Positions 22,976 through 34,250 of a stretch of DNA of 64,000 nucleotides are shown in pieces. The stretch is from Lutjanus erythropterus (lineage: Eukaryota > Chordata > Actinopteri > Lutjaniformes > Lutjanidae), in NCBI GenBank assembly GCA_020091685.1, contig CM034603.1:13979773-14043772 (forward strand). Direction: 5' to 3'. A model generated the notes under the pieces. That model was not told the origin of the DNA, searched no databases, and was given only the letters and a program-made list of their open reading frames with translations. Numbering within the stretch: position 1 is the stretch's first letter; every line of letters starts with the position of its first letter. Both the position numbers and the translations under genes were made by a program.

Positions 22976-23940
22976 CCTCTAAAATTATTCAGTTTACATA
23001 TTTACATACATGGTTCACTTCAATCCAAAGTTGATTTAATACAATACCTATTCACTGCAAGTAATATTCATTATACTGCAATCTGATAAGATTTGATACT
23101 TTGATTTGTGCATGAAAGACCCAAAACATCCAATGACCCCATAATACATCAACAAAAATTCAAACACCTTTGTTTTCAATAACTGGAAGGCAGGACATTT
23201 CACACTAATAGTTGATTTACTCTGGTACAAACCAGTTAATGAATTTGTAATCACTACAAACCATGTGAAAATGTTCACTCGACTTGTGGGACAGTTATTT
23301 CTAGGGTGCGATCAAGAAAGGTAACAGAGGAAAAGGCACAGGGTTCTGAGTGATTGCATATTTCTATGACAAAAACATTAACATGGACCAATGACACAGT
23401 TGGCATTTGCTCCTAACTGTGGTAATTATCTGGGTAATATACAAGACAAAACTGTACCGAATGCCATATGCACTTCGAGGAAATGTCATGACAAAAACCA
23501 TACTTCGTCATAGTCGGCAAAGAAGATGTGCCAAAAACTAACTCCACTTCAGAGTTCATGTGGGACTGGGAAAACGAACCAGAGTCAGATTTAACCAGAG
23601 TAAAAAGTGCAGGTGTTAGACATACGTACATGGACGTTGCATTGACTGTTTCGGCTTGTGGCTTTGTTGCATCATAGTTGCAAAAATGTTCCCAGGGTCA
23701 AGACAGACCTGTGAATAAATACATGTAAATGGGGTAGCTGCTGTTTTTTTCTGAACAAAAAGCATTCACTTTTTTTCCTCAACCAAACTCGATGAGTGGT
23801 AGCATATTCAAAAGGTTATGATCAGTGCCGTGTGGGGTGAGAAAAAAATGTGACTTTTTTTTTCTAACTTACTCCACAACGTGGATGTATAATCCAAAGG
23901 CCAACGTGAGTCTATGGACATATGTCTATGGTTAAAATAC
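22976..23940. other. Unassigned DNA, possibly decayed transposon
   Basis: No gene is recognised. Sequence at 23280-23720 has mixed composition with several CpG words (GTGCGATC, CTTCGAGG, TTCGTCATAGTCGGC) and a 72-residue minus-strand frame without a domain. It is neither clearly repeat nor clearly regulatory. Confidence 0.3.
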
Positions 23941-23946
23941 CATAAA

Positions 23947-24330
23947 TTAAAGGGGAATTCCACCAGTTTTACACATAATGGTCTGTTTACGGGTGTTGGG
24001 GAGTAGTGCTGTATGTATGAAAACAGTAGAGGGAGCTGCGCAAAGTATGATAAAAATTAAAAAAAATTAAACAAATCTGGGCATTTGGAGTTAGAAATGA
24101 GTTTACCAGATCCCTGTATTGTGCTGCTCATCTCTGCTTGAGTCTGGTGACTCAAGGGTCCATTTTCCGGAACTGGACTGTTGCATAATGGGCCTCAAAA
24201 TCAGTACATCAACATTAATAAAGACAGGCAGTGATGACCTGGATAACATTTGGTTGTCCCCAAGGACGATAAAAGTTTCACAGAATTCTAACAACTTTTT
24301 ACATGGTTAATGGTCTGTATTGCTAGCTAT
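23947..24330. mobile_element. MITE-like repeat, TTAAAGGGG head
   Basis: The left end TTAAAGGGGAATTCCACCAG at 23947 is followed by TTTTACACATAATGGTCTG, which is a familiar start of a non-autonomous fish repeat. The interior includes GGAGCTGCGCAAAGTATGAT. No matching inverted right end was found, so the copy is truncated or its end is decayed. Its first bases resemble the MITE heads at 2748, 44185 and 53557. Confidence 0.6.
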
Positions 24331-25399
24331 TGTCAACAATCCTGTACATGTGCAAGTCTTTGGAAATTAAATTTACTATATATTGCCTGTAGGAGTTTGG
24401 GGAGGTCAAAAGGACACTTCTGAAGTGTCGTTAGCTGCTAATGCTAACATTACTCAACTCAAACCGCCTGTTCGTGTTAATTTTACTGTCAGTGCTCATG
24501 TGAGATGTTTGGTGCCATAATCATATTTTCTCACACAATTGTGTGCTTTGCAAACTGTCTAGAGGCAAACAGTGGATGTTGTTAGGGAACATATAGGAGG
24601 GGTGGCTCCCACAGACACACAGACACACACTACTGACATGATAAGCAGATAATATTTGACAGTTGTATCAGTTTTATGACTTATTTCACGCAGCATTTGG
24701 TCTAGAACTGTTATTTCTGTTAGGTATCTGTTAATCTTTAGACATTCTAATGCCCCATTTTGGTGAAAAGTGATATTAATGCTATCAGTGTTCATAATAT
24801 TGCATTAGTGGCACTAAAACTGCTGTTTCTTCTGTTATCTGCATGCAGTAGTGAACCATCAGCTCAAGAAACAGGAATACCCAGAGTGATACAGCAAAGA
24901 AGACAGAATCTGCTGTGTAGTTTGGGAAAACGTTGAAAATCACATTTTGTTTTGTTGTCTTTTTTATGATGAGCAGACAAATAATCTTCACAGTAAATTG
25001 ACTTTCATTTCTTCTCAATTAAACGATTATGAAGCTGAAAAATGCTTCACTATAAAGTGGATTCTTTGCAGCACATTTAATCTGCAAAACAAAAGGAAAA
25101 CCAATAAAACGGCAGTCAACTATAATTGATCTGTATTGTACCTACAGTTGTCTAGACCCATATGGCTTTCTATTATTGATCAGAAATGTGTTTTTAAATC
25201 ATGCTAAATTAAAGCTAGCTGGTGTTTGTCATGTGTAGAGATACACAATCCAGAAACAACCATCATACTGCTTTCATGTGCTTTATGTAGAAGAAGGCGA
25301 CACAAAAACATCTTAAGACTCATCTCCTTTTGGCTGTGTTACCAACAAACGCATCCTCACACTCACACAGACATATCCACACACACACAAACAAGCCTG
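24331..25399. other. AT-rich DNA with a short CA-rich patch
   Basis: No gene recognised. CA-rich patches occur at 24612-24630 and 25358-25392. A small palindrome GACACTTC/GAAGTGTC lies at about 24412-24429. Confidence 0.4.
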
Positions 25400-25570
25400 T
25401 GGCTGGTGCATCGGCTGACACAAGAGGCCCATATCCGGCCTGCCTTTTGACACAATGCACCCATTGCTTCAGTGGAACTGTTCAAAAGGGGCAGAAGGGG
25501 GGAAAAACAAGCCAAAGAATGACTTAGCACAACGACACAGGTCGACATGCACTCACTGCTCCATTCCTGC
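25400..25570. promoter_or_regulatory. Candidate conserved non-coding element
   Basis: A balanced, repeat-free block (CATCGGCTGACACAAGAGGC at about 25410) ending before an ACGACACAGGTCGACATGC patch. No coding frame. Low confidence, on composition. Confidence 0.2.
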
Positions 25571-26050
25571 CGAGTGTGTATCATCTACAAAATCACCCTG
25601 AGCACTGCTAAGAGAAAGCGTTGGATCGTGAAGATGTATTTCATCAAAATTGCATGGTTTCAGCCCCCATTTTGCCACTTTAGACACTTTTGTTTGGTGT
25701 TTGGATGACACACTGGGCATAACCCACTCAGTCCTGCACACATGAGAGAGCATGTGTAGCCATGAGATATCTCATGAGAATGTGTTTCCATGTGGGAGTC
25801 AGCGAGGATACACACCAACAGTAAACCAAAACTGGTATTTTCAGAAATTTCTGGAGAAGACAACAAGTGGTCATACAGTATGGGAAGGCATAGTATTAGA
25901 CAAGCCTGTAACTGAACTGCATCTGCAACTATGGAGACAAGACAAAACATCTGGTACTGTATGTCACTGTTAACTGGCTGAGATGATATTGTGAGTAGAT
26001 GGTCATGGTTCACAGAGGTTCTTGAAGGTGATGTAATGCCACCAGAAGGT
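25571..26050. other. Unique non-coding DNA
   Basis: A 117-residue minus-strand frame (25660-26013) overlaps smaller frames on both strands and has no recognised domain. No promoter or splice support. No repeat assigned. Confidence 0.35.
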
Positions 26051-26059
26051 CAAAATATT

Positions 26060-26480
26060 CACATCCTTTGAAAAATCTCAACATCTACCACACAGATTAT
26101 CTGCACAGACATCCATGGTCCCCAGAGGCTGAATCTACTGATTCTGGTGATCCCCTGATGAGGTTCACATTTCTGGTTTTAAGTGAAATGTCTCCACATC
26201 TATCGAATGGATTGCCAGTAAATTTGTTACATACTTTCAATTTCCAAAATAGATTGTAATGACATTGATCTCCATACTTTTCTTCTAATGACATTATAAA
26301 AAAATGTTCATTTTCCACAACTTTGGTTTATGACCTGCAAAACTGATGATATTTACACCATTGTGTTTAGTGTTAAGTAGCAAATACTGGCATGCTAATA
26401 AACTAACAACACTAAACTAAGATGATTTAGCTCCAGGCACCACTGCATCTAAGTACAACCTCTCAGGGTTGCTATAATGG
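26060..26480 (+). repeat. Dispersed fish repeat, copy 1 (partner at 49621)
   Basis: Shares ordered blocks with 49621-50200: 'catggtcc' with GAATC-type words, GATCCCCTGAT, 'gtgaaatgtct', 'attgcc', GTGTTTAGTG, 'gcatgctaa', CTAAACTAAGATG, and the end 'caccactgcatctaagtacaac'. I recognise this layout as a very common percomorph dispersed repeat whose body alternates 'gatggattgccatgaaatt' units and 'gttagcatgctaa' units. This copy is shortened by deletions. No coding capacity. Confidence 0.75.
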
Positions 26481-26580
26481 CTGAATATTCTTAATTTTGT
26501 TGACATACTGCACGGAAAATCCCCACACTCGCATGCTGATAGACACACACATCATTACCATGGTTACCAAATGATTTTGC
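26481..26580. other. Unique short spacer
   Basis: Nothing recognised between the repeat and the ATT tract. Confidence 0.3.
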
Positions 26581-26600
26581 ATTATTATTATTATTATTAT
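26581..26600. repeat. (ATT)7 microsatellite
   Basis: A pure trinucleotide run of 20 bases. Confidence 0.95.
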
Positions 26601-26871
26601 AAAGCTATGTTTGCATTTTAAGTCTTGGTGCAGATTTCAGATTTATTGCTCAGATCAGATTTTTTTTTTTTGGCTGGTCACATTAAATTGTAAAATGTGG
26701 CCAATACCAGATTCCAAAAGTGTCACATCCAGCACGCTGGAGAAGTAACTCTTGTTTCATTTCTAAGTTAATGTGCAGTGGAAGCCAGCACATTTGTGAG
26801 CAGATGATGAGGAGAATGAGGATGAGGAGAAAGAGAACACTTTTAATTATGTTTTTTTTTTTTTTTTTTTT
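26601..26871. repeat. Region with T homopolymers and GAGGAT repeats
   Basis: T-runs lie at 26660-26671 and 26852-26871, and a degenerate GATGAG/GAGGAT purine-rich patch at 26802-26835. The 64- and 91-residue frames over it are translations of these simple repeats. Confidence 0.7.
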
Positions 26872-27689
26872 AAGCAATGGCTGCTATTTCTGTACAGAGG
26901 TATGTGTGTGGATGTGGAGTCAGAGCCAGGAGTGGTGGGATTGTGTCACTGATGGCTTCACAGAAACTGATTTGATTCAAAATATCAGAATGTAAAGGAC
27001 CAACCTTTAACTACATCTGCCAGCACCTTTGCACAAGACTCTTACAGCGAGACACAAGTTTGGAAAGTGAGTGATGTAAAAGTTGCATGAATTCCTATAT
27101 GACAGAGGTCACATTGCAAAAAAATTAGGCTAATTGCGATTCTGCATCAGAGGGTATAGATCTGATGTGGTGTTCCAGACAACTGGGAACTCATAAATTT
27201 CTGTACTCTCAAAAATAAAATAGCATTCCACCCAAAGTCAGTTCCTACTTGTGAACCCAGGGCATATTTATCTACCCTGACTTCATGAAGAAGTCGTTGC
27301 ACACACAACAATGGCAGCACATATGGAAACCTTAAATAATAGATACTTTCATAAAAAAAAACACTTCTACATGTAAATTGATGTCTTAATACATCAACAA
27401 TGTTACATTAAATTATTCCAAGGGACATACATGAAGGGGTCCTAGGTATATTTTCTATTGTGTAAAGGGTCCTTGCATGACAAAATATGAGAACCTCTGG
27501 TCTAAGAGAACTTGTGTGACAGTTTTCATGATGATTACATGGACTGAATTCATATGTCACATAATCAACCATTGCTCAGTCCTGAGTTTGGTCTGCATGA
27601 GAGTTTGAATGACACCAGACTAAATGAACCAAACCAAAAACCAAAACACCCTTTAAAAAACAGAATCCTTCCAACACCATACAGCTACT
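26872..27689. other. Unique non-coding DNA
   Basis: No gene or repeat recognised. AT-rich, with a short A-run at 27353-27361. Confidence 0.35.
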
Positions 27690-28060
27690 TTTTTCTCTTG
27701 CTGTGCCTCTCTTTCTCCCTCTCTGTCACACACAGACACAGACACACACACACGGTCACACCAGGCTCACACTAGAAAGAATCCATTTAACTGTCTTGTG
27801 TCTCACACACAGATTGTTTTGTCTGTACGTGTCATCCAGTTCAGAGGGCGCATTCTTACAGGAAGACACAGCGAGACTTCACACACACAGCAGCCCTGCG
27901 CCTCCTCCTCCTCACACATCCTCCTTTACCCCTTTTCCTTCTCACCAGTCCGCCTTTCGTCATCCCTCCTCTGTTCATCATCCTCACCCCTGGAGCTTGA
28001 CAGCTTCATTTAACTGCTTCTTTTAATTGTCTTTAAAATGCTCCCACATCCTTTTTTCCC
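27690..28060 (+). repeat. Pyrimidine- and CA-rich low-complexity stretch
   Basis: C/T-rich sequence with an imperfect CA tract at 27726-27754 and CCTCCT-type words around 27900-28000. The 107- and 71-residue frames here reflect the low-complexity composition (Ser/Pro/His-rich) and are not supported as genes. Confidence 0.65.
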
Positions 28061-28199
28061 CTCGTGAAGATTTTGTCATCTATTGTGCATTTGAACAAAA
28101 CCAGGCAGTGATTTTTCAATACTTCCATTCAGCGACGAAAAACTGACCAAAGGCACCTAAAGTGAGACATTTTCAAATTTAATTTTGTTTGGCGTCATT

Positions 28200-28480
28200 T
28201 TAGTTCACTCCTACCTCTGGCTGTGCAGGCATACACAGGGTTAAGAGGTCAGTAATGAATTTTGGCACTGGGCTATTTAAAGCTTTAAAAGTCAGTAGTA
28301 AAAAATTTAAAATCAATAGAAAAACCTAACAGGGAGCCAGGGCAAGGTGGTTATAGCAGGAAGGTTTATGTTCATGTTTCTTGATCTTGGTAATAATTCG
28401 TGCAGCAGTGCTCTGCACCAGTTGGAGCCGGTAGCAGTAACCCTGATTAATTCCAGAGGAAGGTGTATTACAGTAGTAGT
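28200..28480 (-). pseudogene. LINE reverse transcriptase C-terminal fossil
   Basis: The minus strand encodes 'YYCNTPSSGINQ' followed by 'RLQLVQSTAARIITKIKKHE', then 'FKALNSPVPKFITDLLT' and 'MPAQP'. This is the conserved C-terminal order of fish L2/CR1/Rex1-type non-LTR reverse transcriptases (DYCN, RLQLVQNAAAR, HWLPV, FKALNG, PSYISDLL). It is a different copy from that at 3375-4325, which ends with 'SHLQLIQN'. The HWLPV block is disrupted and a stop follows. Only the last part of the enzyme remains. Confidence 0.85.
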
Positions 28481-28639
28481 CATCACACTCTACACACCTT
28501 TTTCAGGCACATTTTTGAACAGCAAATACATAAAATTGCAAAAATGACCAAAGAAATGCACCTAAAACTGCATTTTAATAGAAACATGACAAATAAAAGC
28601 ATGTAGGAACATGTTTGTCCAAATGTGTGATGTGTGATG
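28481..28639. other. Unique short stretch
   Basis: Nothing recognised. It may be the continuation of LINE-derived sequence upstream of the conserved part, but no motif supports that. Confidence 0.3.
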
Positions 28640-29060
28640 TGCTCGTGCATTGCAGAGCGATTGCAATCACCACAGCAGTAACGGCAGTTGGAAGTTTATT
28701 TGCAGGGTGCTAGAAGTGATGATTTTTATATCTAATTTAGCCGCACAGCCTGTCATATACTCGGAAATAAACCAGAACCGAAATTTAAATGACTTCCATT
28801 TTCTGTCTCGGAACATATCTGACACATGACACAAGCATTTCATTCACGCCTCAAAGCTCCCATCCACATTACATCTTTTTGTCAGAGTAGCAGTCAGACC
28901 ATGCAGCTATTGTAGCCCCCATCCCACCCCCCACCCCTTTTCCCCACAAGGGCCTGTACAATTTCAGAGGGTGCTTGCAGAAAAATGCCCCCACCGTCCT
29001 AAATGAAATCATTCTTTCTCCTTCAGTCTGTGATCCAGCTAACAACTCAGCTCTGCCAGG
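28640..29060. promoter_or_regulatory. Candidate conserved non-coding element with C-rich core
   Basis: A repeat-free block with intact CpG words at its start (TTAGCCGCACAGCC near 28737, ATACTCGGAAATAAACC near 28757). A C-tract cluster at 28916-28945 has five runs of three to six C, which could form a G-quadruplex on the minus strand. No coding frame. Possible regulatory element. Confidence 0.28.
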
Positions 29061-29159
29061 AAAAGACAGAAAGAGATAAGAAAGACAGACAGGAAGAAAA
29101 AGTGGAATAAAAGCCTGAGATGCCCTTCACCCCCCCCTGCACCCCCCGAGACTGCCAAA
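29061..29159. repeat. Purine- then C-rich low-complexity spacer
   Basis: GAAAGA/GACAG-type purine-rich sequence, followed by C-runs at 29130-29146 (CACCCCCCCCTGCACCCCCC). Confidence 0.6.
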
Positions 29160-29460
29160 CACCCCCTCTAAAGATCTCCAAGCCATGTTGTGAGTCAGTA
29201 ACAATCAGAACATTCACAGACGTGGCTGTGCTGCCATTTCTTTTCCACTAAGATCTATGATTTGCCAAGCGCTCCCTCTAAGAGCGACTGGTTGCTGAGC
29301 CAAAAATCCCCCACCGCCACCTCCTCCCCAAGCACAGAGAACACCCCCGGAGTGCTGAGAAATTGCCCCTGCCGTGTCCCCTTCAAATGCGTGTGAATTC
29401 CAAATAACGTTCCACAGCCAAATAGCAGTTGGCACAGAGCCGGGGTGAAGGGCTCAAGAG
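29160..29460. promoter_or_regulatory. Candidate conserved non-coding element
   Basis: A balanced, repeat-free block (CAGACGTGGCTGTGCTGCC near 29217, TGCCAAGCGCTCCC near 29262, CAAATAACGTTCCACAGCC near 29401). A minus-strand frame of 73 residues contains a Gly run from the C-rich patch and is not a gene. Texture suggests regulatory DNA. Confidence 0.28.
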
Positions 29461-30204
29461 GGGCTCGCTCCCACGGAGAGCAGGGAAGGAAGGAGATAGT
29501 GAGGAGGACGACACGGAGAGTTAGGACGGGAAGTCACACATCAGAATGAACAACCAGAAGCTTTTCTGGACAGGTTTCCGTGTTAAAATACAGTCCCCAC
29601 ATCTGCATTAATTAGGGAGTGCTGTGAGGAGGACTTTCATTCTCATCTGGAACCCTGTCATCCTGAAATAAAAATCTGCACAGCTACTAACATGCCCCCC
29701 TTCACTCAACCCTGGAACTTGTTGGTCATGCGTGGTTTCATACAGTATATGAGTGAATGCTTGCAGCTGCTGGATGCAAAGGAGAACTGAGGATATGAAA
29801 CGTTCCACACCCGCTGTTACACTGACTCAATAACTGATAATGATAAATATTATTAAGAGCAGCAGAGAAGAAGAAGCGGAAGAATATAATATTGTAGATG
29901 AATGAAGCAGCTGCAGTCCTGCATCAGATCTATTACATCCATTAGCCACAGAGTTGCTGTGCACTTATAACAGCTCAATATGAAATCTTTATTATATACT
30001 TTTTTATACAGTATATGCATAAGCATGGAATAAATTGACTTACATAATAAAATGCAGCAAAGTATCATTGCATTTCATTATTGTACCTGCAATTTACATC
30101 CAATGCCAACATTTAGTACCAGTGTAGAAAGCAGTGTCCCCTTCATCTTCCATAGTATGGACAGCAATGACTGCAAGGACTGACTGAGACATGTCTGGTG
30201 TAGA
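29461..30204. other. Unique non-coding DNA
   Basis: No gene or repeat recognised. The AT-rich segment at 29830-30070 has several TATA-like words but no accompanying promoter evidence. Confidence 0.35.
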
Positions 30205-30530
30205 CCAGGTGTAATGCAATATTCAGATTCAGAATGGGCCTACTGCTTGGCTTCCGGTATTATTATTCACAGGATTATCAGGGGGTGTGCCTGTTTGGAG
30301 TCTGTGCCCATTTGGAACATGTGCCCATTCAAAGCAGGCCAATTGCTTAGCCTCCAGATTCTCAAGAACTACTCATCGAGTCGAGTTCACACTTACCCCT
30401 TACTCCACCAGGTGCGGCTGCACCGCAGCACTCAGGCCAGTTAATGATGCACTGACTTGGGTCCACAGTAACACACCCACAAAATGTGAAGTCGATTGGA
30501 TGAGGAGTTACTGAGGTAAGGGAAGGACGG
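30205..30530. repeat. Probable dispersed repeat relic
   Basis: Phrases such as GGTCCACAGTAACACACCCA, CAAAATGTGAAGTCGATTGG and GATGAGGAGTTACTGAGG occur in a familiar fish dispersed repeat that reads 'cctcatccaatcgacttcacatttggtggg' on the other strand. Two 'tgtgcccattt' units repeat at about 30303-30334. Boundaries and family are uncertain. Confidence 0.5.
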
Positions 30531-30635
30531 TTATATACATATACATTCTTTATATTTAGATGGTGCTGCTACAGCTACCATCCACAGGCCAAATGGCTGA
30601 ACATAGCATGTTCATCAGTTGCGCTTGCAGTAAGT

Positions 30636-30722
30636 CAAGGGTCAGAAACCTGCGGTTCCAGAGCCGTATGTGGCTCTTTTGCCCCTCTCCAGTGGCTCCA
30701 TATGGCTTTAGCATTTTTTTAA
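30636..30722 (+). mobile_element. hAT-like element end fragment
   Basis: The string CAAGGGTCAGAAACCTGCGG followed by GAGCCGTATGTGGCTCTTTT and CAGTGGCTCC resembles the terminal part of a vertebrate hAT-type non-autonomous element ('caggggtc...aacc', 'gagccgcatgtggctcttt'). Only one end is seen. The class is inferred from remembered ends. Confidence 0.5.
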
Positions 30723-32584
30723 ATTCTAATTTTGATTTATCAGTGTTGTAGGCCTGAAGTTACACTCTTATAGTTGTTAGAGTGTGTATCCTGTACACAA
30801 AATTTAGAGAAAAAAAAGTACCAATCAATTAAACTGTGACATAGCTTTCATCTTCGACTCATCGCTTTTTCTTCTTAATTTTGCTGATGGCTAGTCTCCC
30901 TAAGCTACTAATGGATACAAAATTTAAAACAAAAACAAAAAAATCAAAGAAATAAAAACATCTAAGAGGAAAGCAGAATTGTATTGTAGCTCCAGGCAGA
31001 TTTCTTTTTTCTTTTGGCCAAAACTAGTTCTTTTGATAGTACAGGTTTAGACCTCTGCAATAAATATTCAGGAGAAATGGCACAAGCCCTGCAGCATTTG
31101 AGCAAATTTTGAGAGCCAGCTATAGCAAAACTGTATAGAATATCCAAAATTTCACAAATTTTACTTTTTCCAGCCTGGCCCAGAGGCAATTTGGTGATGA
31201 CTGTTCAAAATTTGTGGGAGGAATAGTGAAACAGATTCAAAATGGCATAAAACTGATCTAGAAATCTACAGACCAACTGAACCTACAGAATCCAGGAAAA
31301 AAAGAAGTGACTTTCTGAGATTTACATTTCAAAAGTTTCAGGCCAAAACACAAGGTTTGTTGTTATACGACCAGCAGGACACCCACCTAGTGTGATGAAT
31401 GTTGGTCGAAAAAAATTGAAGGACATACATATATACTGACAGCCAGATGGAGATTCCTTCATTTATGGTTAGATGTCGAACAGGTTGGATGTCCATACTG
31501 TACTAGCAATAGGGGTAACCAATATAAGATCTAATACCAACTAATATGTGACAGCTTTCTATGACATGGCCTAAATGCAGCATTAACCTTTAGTAGTCTC
31601 TGAAGTGCATGGCCAGTTCACTGGCTAGACACAAGTTCGCCACCTTGTCTGGAAAATACAGAACATTTTCAGATATATTTGATATTTTCATTGCTTGCCT
31701 TTTACTGAATTTGCCTGGGTACAAAAGCCAAGCTAGAAAATGTGAGCTGTATTCCATCCAAACATCATTTACTGGCCTTAAATTTATAATGGACTGCCAC
31801 AGTGCATGGTGCTGAAGAAATAATAAACAATTACTTTGCATTCTGGGTAAGTCTACATCATTGTTGGACTCCATCAGCCCCTGAAGGGTTTATCTCTCAA
31901 AAGTTTAGCAAAGTTTTCGGAGTAAGAGAATAGTACTTACAATAGCTGGAGGGCATCCCTCAAGGAGATGTGCAAAGGCCATGTTAGATAACTGCTGGAA
32001 TTCATTCCAAGAGGAGGTTATTGGCACTGTCTGCTCATGAGAAATGTAACAACACTTAAAATCAAAATCCAAACTGCCTCCTAAATAGCAATGAACAATC
32101 TTTCTGCCCAGACAAGGCTTTGCATGGTTTGCTGTGTTTGGTTTCCTCTGGTTTAAAACATCACAGAGCAGCAGGGCTGGTAAACATGAGCATGCTGTGT
32201 GCAGTTTACTGATGTAATGTAACAGGATTTAAGTGACCTCTCAGCTGGAGCTGTCACTGTGTGAACATGAGTGCAGCTTGCAGTGATATTAGAGACAATT
32301 ACTGTCTCCACCAAGGGAAAAGGTAACAGGATTTTATGAAGTGGGACCTAAACTTAAATGCTGAAATGATTAGCTGATCCACAGATTTACATCAGCTTTA
32401 TCTTGCAGCTTGTTTAATGTGATTATTTGACTGCGTTTGTCTGTTTTGTGAATGTATAAGTGAATGTCTTTGGGTTTTGGGCTCTTGGTCGGATAAAATC
32501 AGCATCAGATGCCATCTTGGGTCTTTGGAAATTAAGGTGTCTGGTGGTGGTGATGGTTACATGGTTGTAACTGTATGTCCGTCT
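30723..32584. other. AT-rich DNA, mostly unassigned
   Basis: No gene is recognised. The section at 30960-31460 has a texture suggesting an old repeat (CACCCACCTAGTGTGATGAA, then TGTTGG near 31384-31404) but cannot be assigned. The complementary frames at 31590-31874 show no domain. Nothing else was seen. Confidence 0.3.
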
Positions 32585-33030
32585 CATTTTCATGAATGAA
32601 GAACTTTTTAAGAAAAATTCTTCAAACTGTCCACATGAACTCATGGATGAACTGACTAGATTTTGGTGGTCAAAGATCACAGTCAGTGTGACTTCACATC
32701 TGTCCTATTCTAATGAACATATCTCAGGAATGCCTTGTGGGAATTACGTTACATTGAGCACAAATGTCCTTTTGGACTCAGGGAAACAGAGGATTTTGGT
32801 GGTCAAAAGTAGAGGTGACTATGAGCTCTCGTCTGTCCTATTCTTGTGAATGTGATATCTGGAGAACCCCTTGAGGACATTTCTTCAAACATGGCAGAAA
32901 TATCAACTTGGACTCAAGGATGAACTAATTCGAATTTCGAGGGCAAAGGTCAAGCTTAAGAATTCATATGTTAATTATGTCAAAATCCCACACAAATATC
33001 TAACAGGATAAAATGATGAGATGATGACAG
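32585..33030 (+). repeat. Dispersed repeat with three tandem ~133-bp units
   Basis: Three diverged units begin near 32618, 32750 and 32880. Each has the order 'ttcttcaaa/acattg', 'cac(a)aatgtcc', 'tggactca(g/a)gg', 'gattttggtggtcaaag', 'tctgtcctattct', 'gaa(c/t)atatct', 'gaac/gaatgcc'. The last unit ends in AAGAATTCATATGTTAATTA and ACAGGATAAAATGATGAGAT. This matches a very widespread teleost repeat with internal tandem units. The 85-residue frames inside are not genes. Confidence 0.8.
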
Positions 33031-33985
33031 CTTCACTGTGGCATCATAATGCTCCTGCTCTCTATCAGTCCTCTGTCCTTCTCTGTAAAACTAGTCTCTA
33101 AGTGAAGACAATGTGGTTCTAACTGGAAATTATCCACTGCAACTATGCATGTCAATGTCATGATAATTTCAATTTTACCAAACAATACACCTCTTTTATT
33201 GGCAAAGACTTCACTCCATGTATTATATGAGACTGGACAGACATGTACATAAACTGCAAGTTGACTGGTTGGAGGAGAGATACAACCATGAGGCGGTAAT
33301 TTTAGTTTCCTTGCATTGCAATAGTTTATCAACCAAACAAACAATTGATTAATTGAAACAGCAATTTCTGGATTAATAAATAATCAAAATAACTTAGTTA
33401 TATCCATGCTAAACTTTATAAGTAAAATAAAGTAGCATGTAGGATGTCAAGTTCTGTTAAAACATGGATGTACGCCTGGTACACTTTCATAAAAATGTAT
33501 CAGCAACAGACTTCCATTTTTACTATGACATCTGCTGGTGCAAGTACCATCATCTATATCAATGTCAAAATGTTTTCTGGGTCATTAGTCATCAGGTTGA
33601 ATTGAAAGTGAGTTAGAGTAGAAAATAACAAAACTTCTATAAAAACATATGTCAAGGTTGCTTTATCAGCAGCTTAGACAATTGTGTTTTGGGGATTATG
33701 TGTGATGACAGACTTAACAAAAACTCTCATTCAAACCATTGTACTTTGGAATATAAACACAATTGTGGGTTTAGGACTTGAACAAACTCCTGCATGTGTT
33801 TGGTTCTGCTTTGCTTCTCATATTTCAGTGAATGCAATTTAATTCAGAACATTTTGTTGTTTTGAATGGTCTCCTTCCTTAAGGCGTCCTGCAAAAATGA
33901 ACCCGAATGTGCATGAAACAAGATACGACTGCTCTAGGAATTCAATAAACATGCTGTAATAAACCACCCATTGTATCCCTTATTC
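33031..33985. other. AT-rich unique DNA
   Basis: No gene or assigned repeat. A 103-residue minus-strand frame (33033-33344) lacks a domain. Confidence 0.35.
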
Positions 33986-33989
33986 TTGA

Positions 33990-34222
33990 GGGGGTATGTC
34001 TACACTTCCAGTAAAAAAAGTTCCAGTGTGCCCCCAAACTCATGTGATGTTGTGGAAACGGTTAAAAAGCCTGCCAGCAGCAGTTGCGCTGGCGATAAGA
34101 AAAAATTCATTTGATAAATTATCTCAGTATGTAATGCCACGACTCGCCAGTGGCATAAAAAGGTTGAAAAATTACAGCCGGCTTATTAATGCAATTGAAC
34201 AGTCAAGCTGGGAAAAGTGTCT
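33990..34222. promoter_or_regulatory. Candidate conserved non-coding element
   Basis: A repeat-free block with CpG words (GTTGCGCTGGCGATAAG at about 34083-34099, CACGACTCGCC at about 34138-34148) alternating with AT cores (CTTATTAATGC near 34182). A 90-residue plus-strand frame crosses it into the TG repeat and has no domain. Regulatory nature is inferred. Confidence 0.28.
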
Positions 34223-34250
34223 GAGTGTGTGTGTGTATGTGTGTGTGTGT
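34223..34250. repeat. (TG)n microsatellite, one interruption
   Basis: A TG tract interrupted by one TATG. Confidence 0.9.

Noticed and set aside
25358-25392. CRISPR-like or other regularly spaced repeat array
   Set aside because: It is an imperfect CA microsatellite. No spaced direct repeats exist in the window and the DNA is vertebrate in character.
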